In this document: in pieces, positions 39,772 through 48,540 of the stretch
Layout: each line of letters opens with the position of its first letter
How positions within the stretch are numbered: the stretch's first letter is position 1
Source: Engelhardtia mirabilis
GTDB lineage: Bacteria; Planctomycetota; UBA1135; GCA-002686595
DNA: 64,000 bases
Reading direction: 5' to 3'
NCBI RefSeq assembly: GCF_007748095.1
Contig: NZ_CP036287.1
Span: 3,658,001 to 3,722,000, forward strand
Made by a program: the position numbers and the translations under genes
Notes under the pieces: generated by a model
What the model saw: only the letters and a program-made list of their open reading frames with translations
Told to the model about the DNA's origin: nothing
Databases searched by the model: none

Positions 39772-40578
39772 GTGAGCGTCGATCCCTCCCCCATCGAGCG
39801 TCTGACCGAGTCCCTCCTCGTCGCCACATCGGCGGGAGATCGGGACAGGGCACTCCTGGACGCGGCCACCAGCCTCTGCCTGGCTTCCTGGGCCGAGCTC
39901 TGGCGCCGCGTGGACGGCCCCGATGGCCCTGTGTGGATCCCGATCCTGTCCCGAGGCGAGCTCGACGCGGCCCCGGACCGGGGCCTGGTGCGCGAGACCC
40001 TCGCCGGACGCTTCGGCGGCGGCCTGCCCAACCGCGGCTTCGTGGTGCGGGACGACGACACGGCCCTGGCCCTGGGCGAGGTCCGGGCCACCGGACCCGA
40101 GTTGGACGTCCTCGAGGGGCTGTTGATCCTGCGCGCAGCGGTCGACGCCCCGGGCGTCAGTTCGATCGAGGCCCTGGTCGCCCCCAGCCCAGCTCTGCTG
40201 CGGATCGGGGCGCGCTTCTCGGTCCAGGCCACCCGCGCCCTGCTCGACCCGACGGTCGACCTGGTGCTCGAGGGCGAGCCCGAGGGTGCCGAGCTCGACG
40301 TCGGCGCCGAAGCCCTGGCGGCCCTGCTCCTGGATCTCGGGTCCGTCGTGCGCGGCGCGGGCCCCGAATCGGGCCTGCGGGTCACGCGCTCCGGAGCGGC
40401 CGGACCATGGCTCGAGTTGGTGGCACGCCTGGCCCGCAGGGGTTCGTCCGACGACCCGCGAGCCGAGGAGTTGCTGGCCCGCGCACGCCTGCACGGACTC
40501 GACGCGGAACGCGACGACGACGACTTCGGTACGACGCTCACACTGCGTCTCCCGATCGTCAACCGCGACGCAGCATGA
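39772..40578 (+). CDS. Degenerate sensor-kinase-like protein
   Basis: 268 residues from GTG. The N-terminal part (LLVATSAGDRDRALLDAATSLCLASWAELWRR region) reads like a GAF domain helix and strand. The C-terminus (ALAALLLDLGSVVRGAGPESGL, then DDDFGTTLTLRLPIV) resembles the end of a HATPase_c domain, where 'G(T)t.tl.lPl' closes histidine kinases. The phosphoacceptor His helix and the N and G boxes are not seen, so it is unlikely to be an active kinase. Could be a partner or signal-sensing relic. Confidence 0.45.
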   Translation: MSVDPSPIERLTESLLVATSAGDRDRALLDAATSLCLASWAELWRRVDGPDGPVWIPILSRGELDAAPDRGLVRETLAGRFGGGLPNRGFVVRDDDTALALGEVRATGPELDVLEGLLILRAAVDAPGVSSIEALVAPSPALLRIGARFSVQATRALLDPTVDLVLEGEPEGAELDVGAEALAALLLDLGSVVRGAGPESGLRVTRSGAAGPWLELVARLARRGSSDDPRAEELLARARLHGLDAERDDDDFGTTLTLRLPIVNRDAA

Positions 40579-40790
40579 CGCCTGGATGAGCGACCCCGCG
40601 TTGGGCGCTCCAACTGCGCCTGGACCGGGACGCGGGGCAGGTTTTCGAAAGGAAACCGATTGCTGATACACCTGACCGGTCGTACTTTCCCGGTGACGCT
40701 TCGGCGTCCATGAAGTCTGTCGAGAGGGGCCCGGTTTATCAGCGAGCAAACCAGGCCCCGGGAAGCTCGGCGAGATTTCTCTCTCCCTCG

Positions 40791-40818
40791 GGCCGGCGTT
40801 GGGCAAGGAACGCCGGCC
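40791..40818. terminator. 10-bp perfect hairpin
   Basis: GGCCGGCGTT (40791-40800) and AACGCCGGCC (40809-40818) flank an eight-base loop, between convergent genes. A candidate terminator for either strand; no strong T-tract. Confidence 0.5.
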
Positions 40819-40825
40819 CCCTTCC

Positions 40826-40871
40826 AACGACGAGCGGCGCGCAGGCCCAGGCCTGCGCGCCGCTCGTCGTT
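40826..40871. terminator. 21-bp perfect inverted repeat, bidirectional terminator candidate
   Basis: A perfect 21-base arm (40826-40846, beginning AACGACGAGCGG) pairs with 40851-40871 around a four-base loop. Its position between the ends of convergent genes makes it the best bidirectional terminator in this stretch. Confidence 0.65.
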
Positions 40872-40885
40872 CGGGGCCGCTCGTC

Positions 40886-40933
40886 CTTCACGCGCGTCGT
40901 TCTTCACGCGCGTCGTTCTTCACGCGCGTCGTC
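40886..40933. repeat. Three tandem copies of a 16-bp unit
   Basis: The unit CTTCACGCGCGTCGTT occurs at 40886-40901, 40902-40917 and 40918-40933, the last with one base change at its end. It contains the palindrome ACGCGCGT. Confidence 0.9.
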
Positions 40934-41020
40934 GGCCCAGGGCCATCGACGTCGGCCAACCGGCCCTATGCTCTGCGCCGCGCGCTGCCGTTGCCGTTGC
41001 TTTCAGGCCTTCCGCGGTCG

Positions 41021-42553
41021 CTACGGCAGAACCTGCACCACTGCGAAGCTGCCGTTTGCGGTCGGCTTGATCGACAGTTCCTTGGTGACCGGGTCGTAGC
41101 TCCAAGCCGTCGGCGGCGCGCCGTTGACGGTGATGGTCGAGGGCGCCTTGGCATAGCCCCGCAGCACGAGCGTGACGGCCTTGAAGTCGGCCGACCAGGT
41201 GGTGATCGTCAGCACCTTGGCCGGATCGATCTTCATTGGCGCCAGGTCCAGGGCCAGCTCGCGCACGGCGCGGGTGCTCTGGACGGCGAAGGCATTGACC
41301 GCGGGGGACTGGACGACGATCCGGTAGTTGGCGACCAGGTTCGGCTCGATCTCGAGCACTTCGCTCAGGCGGTAGCGATCCTCGCGGTCGGCGAAGAGTT
41401 CGAGCACCGGACCCTTCGAGGGCGCGGGCCCCGGAGCGATGCCGCTGTCGATGAAGTCGAGGGCGGCCGCCATGTCCATGGTGCTCCAGTGGTGCGTGCT
41501 GCCGGCCTGTACCTCGGACAGGAACACGTCGGCTCCCAACGAGAGCAGGTAGTCGTGGAGGGCGTAGGTCATGTTGACCAGGCCCTGTTGGTTGTCCTGC
41601 GTGTTGACGTGCAGGTAGATCGGCAGGTCGACCAGGTTCGTGGCCGGGGCCCGGTCGGGATCGACCTTGTTGGCGGCGGTGAGCTTGGTCGGGTTGATGC
41701 GCTCCCAGGCGAAGGGCACCTCGGTCGGCGAGCCCCCGAAGTGCTCGTCGTCCTCGAGGATCAGCTTGAGCGCGCTCGAGCCGTTCTCGTAGTCCTGGAT
41801 CACGTCCATGGTGCCGGTGTGGTTGATCACCCCGGCGACGCGAATGCCGTTGGGGTCCTGCTTACGCATGGCGTAGGACACCGCGTTCAAGCCGCCCATG
41901 GAGAAGCCGACCGTGTAGACGCGCTCACGGTTGAAGGGCAGGATCTTCAGCACCAGGGCCATCACGATGTCGAGCGTGTTCTGGCTCTCGACCGACGCGA
42001 AATTGGTCTGGTTCAGGCCCATCGGCGCGAGCAGGATCCAGTTGCGCTGCTCGCACAGGGCCGGCAGCAGGCTGCCGTTGAACGGGCTGGCGTAGCTGAC
42101 GCCGTAGGGGTGGAAGGCCACCACGATGGCGCGCTCGGACTCCGGGATCTGGAACAGGTTCGGAGGGAACTGCAAGAGCAGCTTCTCCTCCTGGGTGGGG
42201 TGCCCCGAGACCCCGGCGGCCAGGATGATTTCGACCGTCGGGTGACCCGACCAGACCGGGTAGTCGTGGACCCAACGGGCCTTGATCCCGGGGGCCAGGT
42301 AGAACCAGCCGCCCTTCGAGTTGGCGGTGTGGAAGGTGATCGGCGAACCGGGGACCCGCAGGGAGCCCTGGCTGCGGCCGGCGCCCGAAGAGGGCGAGGT
42401 TCCCGTGCCGCCGCCGCTCGGCCCGCCGGGCGTGGCGGAGACCTGCGCCTGGACCTCACCGGCGCCGGCGATGGCCGTGCCGATGGCCAACGCGACGGCC
42501 CCGACCCGACGCGCGATCCGACCCAGAACTCGACCGCAGTGCATGTCCGTCAT
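41021..42553 (-). CDS. Secreted alpha/beta hydrolase (esterase or depolymerase-like)
   Basis: About 510 residues from MTDMHCGRV; a second ATG three codons later is possible. A signal peptide is clear (RRVGAVALAIGTAIAGAGEVQAQ), followed by a Gly/Ser-rich linker. The hydrolase domain has an HPYGV strand-loop (FHPYGVSYA), the nucleophile elbow VGFSMGGLNAV, and a His region GSTHHWSTMD near the end. It resembles secreted PHB-depolymerase or feruloyl-esterase-type enzymes. The C-terminal ~120 residues form a beta domain (VTLVLRGYAKAPSTITVNG). Exported; substrate unknown. Confidence 0.65.
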   Translation of the reverse strand: MTDMHCGRVLGRIARRVGAVALAIGTAIAGAGEVQAQVSATPGGPSGGGTGTSPSSGAGRSQGSLRVPGSPITFHTANSKGGWFYLAPGIKARWVHDYPVWSGHPTVEIILAAGVSGHPTQEEKLLLQFPPNLFQIPESERAIVVAFHPYGVSYASPFNGSLLPALCEQRNWILLAPMGLNQTNFASVESQNTLDIVMALVLKILPFNRERVYTVGFSMGGLNAVSYAMRKQDPNGIRVAGVINHTGTMDVIQDYENGSSALKLILEDDEHFGGSPTEVPFAWERINPTKLTAANKVDPDRAPATNLVDLPIYLHVNTQDNQQGLVNMTYALHDYLLSLGADVFLSEVQAGSTHHWSTMDMAAALDFIDSGIAPGPAPSKGPVLELFADREDRYRLSEVLEIEPNLVANYRIVVQSPAVNAFAVQSTRAVRELALDLAPMKIDPAKVLTITTWSADFKAVTLVLRGYAKAPSTITVNGAPPTAWSYDPVTKELSIKPTANGSFAVVQVLP

Positions 42554-42732
42554 AGACGATCTCAGTCGACGACCCGGTTCCGCCACCCCGACGATTCCGA
42601 GCGTCCCTCCCCAGTAAGCTACCCCGCCCTGGGGCGGGAGGCGGCGAATGCAAACTTGGTGCGGCCCACATCGTCCCGAAGACGCGCCGAAGCTCGGTAA
42701 GACTTTCCAATCTCAGACCCGGGCGGGAGCGC
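42554..42732. other. Intergenic gap with a small hairpin
   Basis: 179 bases between the phosphatase stop and the hydrolase start on the same strand. CCCGCC/GGCGGG around CTGG (about 42626-42641) forms a short hairpin. A promoter for the hydrolase gene probably lies here but is not recognised. Confidence 0.3.
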
Positions 42733-43683
42733 TCAAGGGGCCAAGGCCTCCCGCAGGAGTCCGTAACGCAGCCCTCGACCGCTGACACGTCCCTCGGTCG
42801 CCCCCAGTCGCTCCAAGACCGCCGCCAGGCAGCCCAGGCCGCCGGGGAGGATTCCCGCGCGTCCGGGCTCGATCGGGTGGTCCATGCGCTCCTCGAGGCC
42901 CAAGGCCGCCAAGCGCTCGGCCCAGGCCCCCGCCGCGGCAGCGGCCAGGGTCCAGCCCTGGGCCAGGCGCGGTTCGTAGGACTCCAGGCCTCGGTCCAAG
43001 CAGGCCAGGTTGCTGGCGGTGCCGCCCAAGAGCACCAGCTCGGCGCCCCGGGCCGCGCCGTCGGGGAGGTCGGCCGCCAGGTCACGGGCTGCCGCGCGGA
43101 AGGCGCTCCAGGACTTCGGATCGATCGGCTCCAGCCGCTCCGCACCGCCCAGCCACCGGTCGGTGGCCACCACCGCACCCAGGGGGACGGAAAAGCGCTC
43201 CTGACCACCCCCGCGGATCACCTCGGCGCTGCCGCCGCCCAGGTCGATCACCACCACGTCGCGGGACGCCCCGTCCGCCAACACGGCGTCGAAGGACAGC
43301 GCCGCCTCGCGGTCGGGTGTCAGGACCTCGAAGTGAAGGCCGCAGCGCGCCACCGCCGCTGCGAGGAAGCTCGAGGCATCGCCCGCCGCGCGCAGGGCCG
43401 CGGTTCCGGCGGCGCGCACCCGCTCCGGCGCGACCCCGGCCAGCTCGATCCGGCGCACGAAGGTCTCGAGCACGTCGAGCGTGCGCTCCACCGCGCGGGG
43501 ATCGAGTCGCGCGCCGGACGCTCCGCCCAGGGCCAGGCCTGCCCCCAGCCGCGTCGCCAGGCAGTGATCTTCGAGCACCTCCAGGGAACCGTCGGGCAAG
43601 TGCCGACCGATCACCAACAGGGCCGTCTCGGTGCCGAGGTCGATGGCGGCCGCGGGCGGGCCCAGCTCGGATACGTCGTTCAT
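42733..43683 (-). CDS. Ppx/GppA family phosphatase
   Basis: 316 residues from the ATG overlapping the upstream stop (ATGA). The actin-like ATPase fold signatures are present: AAIDLGTETALLVI at the start (usual 'aaIDiGSns'), VRAAGTAALRAAGDA and VIDLGGGSAEVI (~150-161), then LLGGTASNLACLD. The family hydrolyses exopolyphosphate or pppGpp. It is the short, N-terminal two-domain form. Ser/Asn of the first motif are Thr/Glu here, a departure worth noting. Coupled to the multi-domain envelope protein gene. Confidence 0.8.
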   Translation of the reverse strand: MNDVSELGPPAAAIDLGTETALLVIGRHLPDGSLEVLEDHCLATRLGAGLALGGASGARLDPRAVERTLDVLETFVRRIELAGVAPERVRAAGTAALRAAGDASSFLAAAVARCGLHFEVLTPDREAALSFDAVLADGASRDVVVIDLGGGSAEVIRGGGQERFSVPLGAVVATDRWLGGAERLEPIDPKSWSAFRAAARDLAADLPDGAARGAELVLLGGTASNLACLDRGLESYEPRLAQGWTLAAAAAGAWAERLAALGLEERMDHPIEPGRAGILPGGLGCLAAVLERLGATEGRVSGRGLRYGLLREALAP

Positions 43684-46205
43684 CGGGGCACCAGTTTGAC
43701 CTGGTTGCTCCAGGACGCCTCGGACGGAATCACGACCGTGAGCCTTCGGGTGCGGTAGTCCGGATGGCTCACGTGCAGCGTCCACGCACCGGCCTCACCG
43801 AACTCGCTTTCATAGCGGCCGTTCGCCCCGCGCCGTAGCACCACCCGCTCGGCGTCGGCTCCCACTCCGCCAGCGGCCTGGGGCAGGGGCAGGAGCCGCA
43901 CCTTGGCGCCGTTCAGCGGTTCGTCGTTCTCATCGCGCAGACGCACCTCGAGCCGCACGGCCGGACGCAGGGCGTGGGCCCCGAGGTCGACCTCGGCCCC
44001 CGGGAACACGTCGATCGGCCCGATGGCCACTGGCAATCGCCCCGGGGCCTCGAGGCGCACGACCACCGGGCCGGGGACCACGCCGCTGAGCTCGAAGTGC
44101 TCGCCGTCCCGGCGCAGCACCCCGCCTTCGGGCCCCAACACGGCCAAGCTCGGTACCGGCGCGCCGCTCTCGGACAGCACGGCCGAACCGCTCAGGATCG
44201 CCGTCTCCTCCCGCGGCAGCGCGCGCGCGATCAAGCGCACCTGGGCATCGTCGGGCAGGAACGGATGGCGCGGCTGCAACTCGACGACCTCGTAGCGACC
44301 GCCTGGCAGGGAGAGCTCGACTGGACCGTGTGCAAGGGCGTCGAAGCGTGCCACCCCGGCGCTGTCGGTGGTGCGGGTCAAGCGCAGGGACTTAGCTGCC
44401 TTGATCTCGTCGGCACTGGCGCCCGGGGCCAACGCCGGGCTCGCCCGCACCTGGAGTGAGCCCCAGGCGAAGCCGTCCTCGTCGACCACGTCGACCCGCA
44501 GCTCGGCCGCAGGCACCAACTCCAGTCGTGCAAAGGGCTCGGGTGTGTCTTCGGCGACGGGCACCGTCAGTCGTCCCGGTCGGTAGCCCAAGGCCGAGAC
44601 CCTGACGCTGGCGACCCCGTCCATCGCGCCCTCGAGGCCGAAGCGGCCCATGGCGTCACTCTCGGTCGCGCGCCAATGCAGCTCGGCGCGACCCGTGGGG
44701 TAGACCAACTCCACGGCGGCCCCCGCGATGCCCTCTCCGCTGGTGGCGTCGGTCACTTCTCCTTCGATCGTGCGGCCGCCGCGCAGCACCAGGGTCACAG
44801 CCTCGGCTGCCGCACCAGCCTCCAGGCGACCGATCTCGACCTGCGCCGGGACCAGGTCCTCGCGCCCGGGCGGCGGGATCGCGACGCCGAGCAGAAACTC
44901 CCCCACCGGCAGGGACTCGACGGTGAACACGCCGTCGCGGCCCGTTGTCGCCACTTGGTAGGCGCCGTCCACAGGGTCCTGATCGAGCAGTCCTGCGAGC
45001 TGCGACCGCTCGCGCCTCGAGATCACTCGCACCTGTGCCTCGGCCACCGGTCGCCCGCGGGGATCGACCACCGTGCCCAGCAATGACGTGGGCGGCGCGA
45101 GCACGACTTCGCGCTCGATGGCGGTCGAACTCGAAACCAGCTCGACCACCTCCAAGTAGTTCGCCCCCCACGGAGAGCGCACCTCGAGGCGATAGGAGCC
45201 CGGTGCGGCGGGCGGCAGCTCGAAGCTGCCGTCGGCGGCAGTCGAAGTCTCGAGGCGCAGCTCTCCCTCGGCGTCGCGCGGCATACCGGAGCCGCGCAGG
45301 CTCAACTCGACCTCCGCGGCCTCGATCGGCGAACCGTCCTCGCGCCGGACCGTGCCCCACAGTCGTCCGCCGCGCTCGAGGTCGACGCCCTCGGTCCGCA
45401 GCTCTCCCGGCGCGAGGTTGAGGCCGGCGCGAAAGGGCACGAAGCGCTCGCCAACCCTCCCCGCCAGGGCGTACTCGCCCGGATCGAGGTCGGCGAAGAT
45501 CACCCACACCTCGCCGGACTCGGCATGCAGGGGCTCGCCCACCCGCGCCGGCCAATCGCCCTTGCGCCCCGAGTCCCGCAGCCACAGGCGGAACTCGGCG
45601 TCTTCGAGCTCGTCCGGGGGTGGCTGCAGGTCGAGCTTCAGAGTCGCCGAGGGCATGAGCTCCAACTCCAACTCGAGCGGCGCGGTGAGCCCCTCGCGGG
45701 TCAAGTCCACGTAGCGCTTGTCGCGCACGGTGAATCGAGCGAGCACGCCCTGGGGCCAGGGCAATCGAAAACGACCGTCCTCGCCACTTTGGGTGCCGAC
45801 GTCCCGTCCCTCGATGGCGAGCCCGACATTGACGCCACGGATCGGCGCGCCACTGGTGACATCCCGCAGCCGTCCTTCGACCCAAGACATCGGCCCCGCC
45901 TCGAGGGCCCCCTCGGACGCGGGGTCGCCGGACCCGATCAACAGGGATCTTCCGCCGCCAGTCCCAACCGTCCCGCGCGCTCGGTCGCGCTCCGAGGCAC
46001 TCGGGCTGGACGAAATCGAGGTCGTGTTCGCGAGCCCCTGGTCGCCGGCGGGAGGCTGCGCGCCTGGCTCTGCTCCCGTTCCTTGGGCCAAGCCCTCGGG
46101 TTGTGCGACGTCCACCCCCGGGCCGCCCGGCGAGAGCACCAACCAGCCCAGCGCCGCCACCGCGACCAGGCTGACGAGGACCAAGATCGGAGTAGCCGAG
46201 CGCAC
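43680..46205 (-). CDS. Membrane-anchored protein with several carboxypeptidase-regulatory-like domains
   Basis: 841 residues. One N-terminal hydrophobic segment (ILVLVSLVAVAALGWLVL, residues ~7-24) acts as anchor or uncleaved signal. The rest is extracytoplasmic and contains repeated beta-sandwiches of the CarboxypepD_reg type with 'G.v.d..G.pi..a.V.l' openings: EGRLRDVTSGAPIRGVNV, GTVRREDGSPIEAAEV, GTVVDPRGRPVAEAQV and EGEVTDATSGEGIAGAAV. Such multi-domain proteins are frequent in Planctomycetota; function is unknown but probably adhesive or structural. ATGA-coupled to the phosphatase gene. Confidence 0.75.
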   Translation of the reverse strand: MRSATPILVLVSLVAVAALGWLVLSPGGPGVDVAQPEGLAQGTGAEPGAQPPAGDQGLANTTSISSSPSASERDRARGTVGTGGGRSLLIGSGDPASEGALEAGPMSWVEGRLRDVTSGAPIRGVNVGLAIEGRDVGTQSGEDGRFRLPWPQGVLARFTVRDKRYVDLTREGLTAPLELELELMPSATLKLDLQPPPDELEDAEFRLWLRDSGRKGDWPARVGEPLHAESGEVWVIFADLDPGEYALAGRVGERFVPFRAGLNLAPGELRTEGVDLERGGRLWGTVRREDGSPIEAAEVELSLRGSGMPRDAEGELRLETSTAADGSFELPPAAPGSYRLEVRSPWGANYLEVVELVSSSTAIEREVVLAPPTSLLGTVVDPRGRPVAEAQVRVISRRERSQLAGLLDQDPVDGAYQVATTGRDGVFTVESLPVGEFLLGVAIPPPGREDLVPAQVEIGRLEAGAAAEAVTLVLRGGRTIEGEVTDATSGEGIAGAAVELVYPTGRAELHWRATESDAMGRFGLEGAMDGVASVRVSALGYRPGRLTVPVAEDTPEPFARLELVPAAELRVDVVDEDGFAWGSLQVRASPALAPGASADEIKAAKSLRLTRTTDSAGVARFDALAHGPVELSLPGGRYEVVELQPRHPFLPDDAQVRLIARALPREETAILSGSAVLSESGAPVPSLAVLGPEGGVLRRDGEHFELSGVVPGPVVVRLEAPGRLPVAIGPIDVFPGAEVDLGAHALRPAVRLEVRLRDENDEPLNGAKVRLLPLPQAAGGVGADAERVVLRRGANGRYESEFGEAGAWTLHVSHPDYRTRRLTVVIPSEASWSNQVKLVPR

Positions 46206-46305
46206 GTGATCACGATAACGACACCGACCACGGCCGTGACAGGGTCGCGAAGATCGCCGATCCAGGACACTAGGCAGCGCCGCCGGTCGCCTGCCCGGTC
46301 GTACC

Positions 46306-47415
46306 TCAGCGCCGTCGGGCGGAACCGTTCACGGCGGCCAACTCGATGCGGTTGCGGCCCGCGACCTTGGCGGCGTAGAGCGCCCGGTCCGCCCGCTCGA
46401 GGGCTTCGCGAGCCCGCACGCTGCCGCCGGGGGGGATCCAGGCCGCACCGACGCTGACCGTGACATGGGGTCCGACGGGGCTGTCGGGGTGCGGGATCTG
46501 GCGCGAAACCACCGCCGCGCAAACCGCCGCGGCCCGCTCTTCCAGGGCAGCGGCGTCGATCCCGGGCAGCACCACAGCAAACTCCTCACCACCGAAACGC
46601 GCCAAGAGGTCGTGGGTGCGACGCCCGGTGGAGCCCAAGGCCTCCGCCACGGCGATCAGGCACTGGTCCCCCGCCAGATGACCGCAGGAGTCGTTGAAGC
46701 GCTTGAAGTAGTCCACGTCGACCATCAAGAGCCCCAAGCCCGCCGAACCCCGTCGGGTCGTGCGCAGGTCGCTCGCCAGGGAACGGAACAGGGCGCGCCG
46801 GCTGGCGACCCCGGTCAGCTCGTCCTGGCCGAGTTCGGTCGTGAGCTGCCGGTTACGGGCCGAAAGGCGCTTGATCTCGTCCTGCAGCTCCCGCGCTCGG
46901 CTGGCCTGGGCCCGCAGGACGCCGATGACCGGGTCCGAAACGATGCCGTTCATGCGCCGATCGCGCGCGCGCAACAGCATCAGGCTCTCGCCCATCAGTC
47001 CGACGAACTGCCCGGCTTCCATGGCGATCGTGGCCCCGCCCACGTGTTCCATGGTCACGGCCACGAGCGCCGACTCGGGGCTGTCCGCCGCGATCTCGAG
47101 CGCGCGCCGCAGGAGCAGCCAGTCGGACTCCGGAATCGGCAAGAGGTCGTCGAGGGCACGATCGTCCACCGCCGACCACTCCGACTGGGACGCACGGTTG
47201 GCGAACACGATGCGCCGGTTGCTATCGACCACCACCAGGGGCAGTGGTTCCAGGTTCAGATAGCTACGCAGGTCGGCCGAGAGCACCTCGCCGGGATCGG
47301 GAGAGAATGTCGACGAAGGCAGGACGCGCCCCCCCGCGGGAGTCGAGTCCCCCACGGGCGCTGGCGCGGCCCGGCGCACGCGGCGCCCCTGCTGTTCCGA
47401 ATCGCCTGTTCGCAT
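46306..47415 (-). CDS. PAS-GGDEF diguanylate cyclase
   Basis: 369 residues from MRTGDSEQQG; a longer frame upstream has an Arg-rich leader that looks non-coding. A PAS-like domain (PLPLVVVDSNRRIVFANRASQ) and a coiled coil (ELQDEIKRLSARNRQLTTEL) precede the catalytic domain: DELTGVASRRAL, MVDVDYFKRFND, and the active-site loop RFGGEEFAVVLPG (GGEEF at ~275-279). An inhibitory I-site RTHD lies five residues before it. It makes cyclic di-GMP and should be product-inhibited. Cytoplasmic; no TM segment. Confidence 0.9.
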   Translation of the reverse strand: MRTGDSEQQGRRVRRAAPAPVGDSTPAGGRVLPSSTFSPDPGEVLSADLRSYLNLEPLPLVVVDSNRRIVFANRASQSEWSAVDDRALDDLLPIPESDWLLLRRALEIAADSPESALVAVTMEHVGGATIAMEAGQFVGLMGESLMLLRARDRRMNGIVSDPVIGVLRAQASRARELQDEIKRLSARNRQLTTELGQDELTGVASRRALFRSLASDLRTTRRGSAGLGLLMVDVDYFKRFNDSCGHLAGDQCLIAVAEALGSTGRRTHDLLARFGGEEFAVVLPGIDAAALEERAAAVCAAVVSRQIPHPDSPVGPHVTVSVGAAWIPPGGSVRAREALERADRALYAAKVAGRNRIELAAVNGSARRR

Positions 47416-47649
47416 GCCCTCCGGCGGCGATCGAATCGATCGCGCCCGCTCCAGCCCTCTCGCCGGTGGTCGTAGACAGCGAAGCGACAGCCCGCCCCCC
47501 AGCGAACGCCTCCCTGCCCCACTTTCTCTCGATAGGGCGAAGTTCGACCCCATACACCCCCCACTTGCAACTTCCCCAGCCCTACGCAGCTTGAACGGGC
47601 CGGGACCGCTGACGGAACGGTCGACGGCGAAGAAATTGCCGTGCCGGGG

Positions 47650-48540
47650 TCAGTTGGGCGGCTCCAAGGATCCGTAGCAGCGCCCGTCGAGGGTCAGGAC
47701 CTGGATCCGCTCGCCGTCCTGATCGGCCACCACTACCCGCGAGCGTGGCTCCGAAGGGCCCGGTTCGACGACCACGTCCGAGGGGTTCAAGACCTGTCCA
47801 CTGCCTGCGCCGTGGCCAGCGATCTGGGCCTCGACCCCGCCGTCAGGAGCCATGAGTAGGACGCCGCTGCGCGGCCCACCGTGGGCCACGACCAGGCGAC
47901 CGTCCGCGAGGCGCACCGCCGCGCGGGGCTCCAGTCCGGCGCCGCGGTGATCGGGAAGCTGGAAGGCGAAGTGGAAGTCCAGGTCGCGGAAGACCTGCAC
48001 GCGACCTGCCCGGGGCTCGCAGGCCAGAGCATGGCGATCGTCGAGGAACACGCCCTCGATCCCGGCGAATCGGCCGTGGGACTGACCCATCGGGCGCAGG
48101 GATCGGATCAAGGTGCCATCGGGCGCGAAGAGGTGCAGACCGTGGCGACGACGCCCACTACTGCCGACCAGCAGCCGCAAGTCGTCGCTCGAGCCCTGGC
48201 AAGCGACGCAGGTCGGGCGCGACAGGACGCCGGCCCGGTCCTCGTCCAGCTCCGCGGGGGAGAGGGTAGCGCGCTGTTCTTCCGACGGCCCCAAGCGCAA
48301 CTTCTCGGAGCCGAAGACGGTGAAGCCGCGCACGGCACCCGCGCCGGGGTCGGCGACCCACAGGCGTCGATCGCGATCGACCGCGATGCCGGTCGCGGCG
48401 GTCTGGGATCGCTCCTGGTCGCGCCAGGAGAAGCCGCCCTCGAGCTCACGGCCGTCCAGGTCGTAGAGGCCCACGTGCGCCGTGCGCTCGTAGCGCAGCA
48501 CGTACAGGACACCGTCGCGAAGGGCCAGGCTAGCGTGCAC
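47650..48540 (-). CDS. NHL-type beta-propeller protein
   Basis: 296 residues from GTG, overlapping the metallophosphoesterase stop by 11 bases. Repeats of about 45 residues with 'tGIAVDrdrRLWVADpga' openings (TGIAVDRDRRLWVADPGAG, IEGVFLDDRHALACEPRAG, PSDVVVEPGPSEPRSRVVV) fit a six-bladed NHL propeller. No signal peptide is evident. Last gene of the operon starting at 54162. Ligand unknown. Confidence 0.65.
   Translation of the reverse strand: MHASLALRDGVLYVLRYERTAHVGLYDLDGRELEGGFSWRDQERSQTAATGIAVDRDRRLWVADPGAGAVRGFTVFGSEKLRLGPSEEQRATLSPAELDEDRAGVLSRPTCVACQGSSDDLRLLVGSSGRRRHGLHLFAPDGTLIRSLRPMGQSHGRFAGIEGVFLDDRHALACEPRAGRVQVFRDLDFHFAFQLPDHRGAGLEPRAAVRLADGRLVVAHGGPRSGVLLMAPDGGVEAQIAGHGAGSGQVLNPSDVVVEPGPSEPRSRVVVADQDGERIQVLTLDGRCYGSLEPPN

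Larger units (their letters stand above)
40579..41020. other. Structured intergenic region between convergent genes
   Basis: 442 bases without a supported gene. Several stems can be drawn between 40594 and 40743: CCCCGCGT/ACGCGGGG (40594-40601 with 40630-40637) enclosing GGCGC/GCGCC; a 7-bp stem capped by GAAA (40640-40657); GCTGATA/TATCAGC (40662-40668 with 40737-40743) enclosing a 5-bp stem capped by TTCG (40695-40708). Two strong terminator-like hairpins and a tandem repeat follow. It might encode a structured RNA. Confidence 0.4.

Noticed and set aside
40594..40743. Cyclic di-GMP riboswitch near the diguanylate cyclase
   Set aside because: The conserved core of c-di-GMP-I riboswitches is not present and the cyclase gene is several kilobases away on the other strand.
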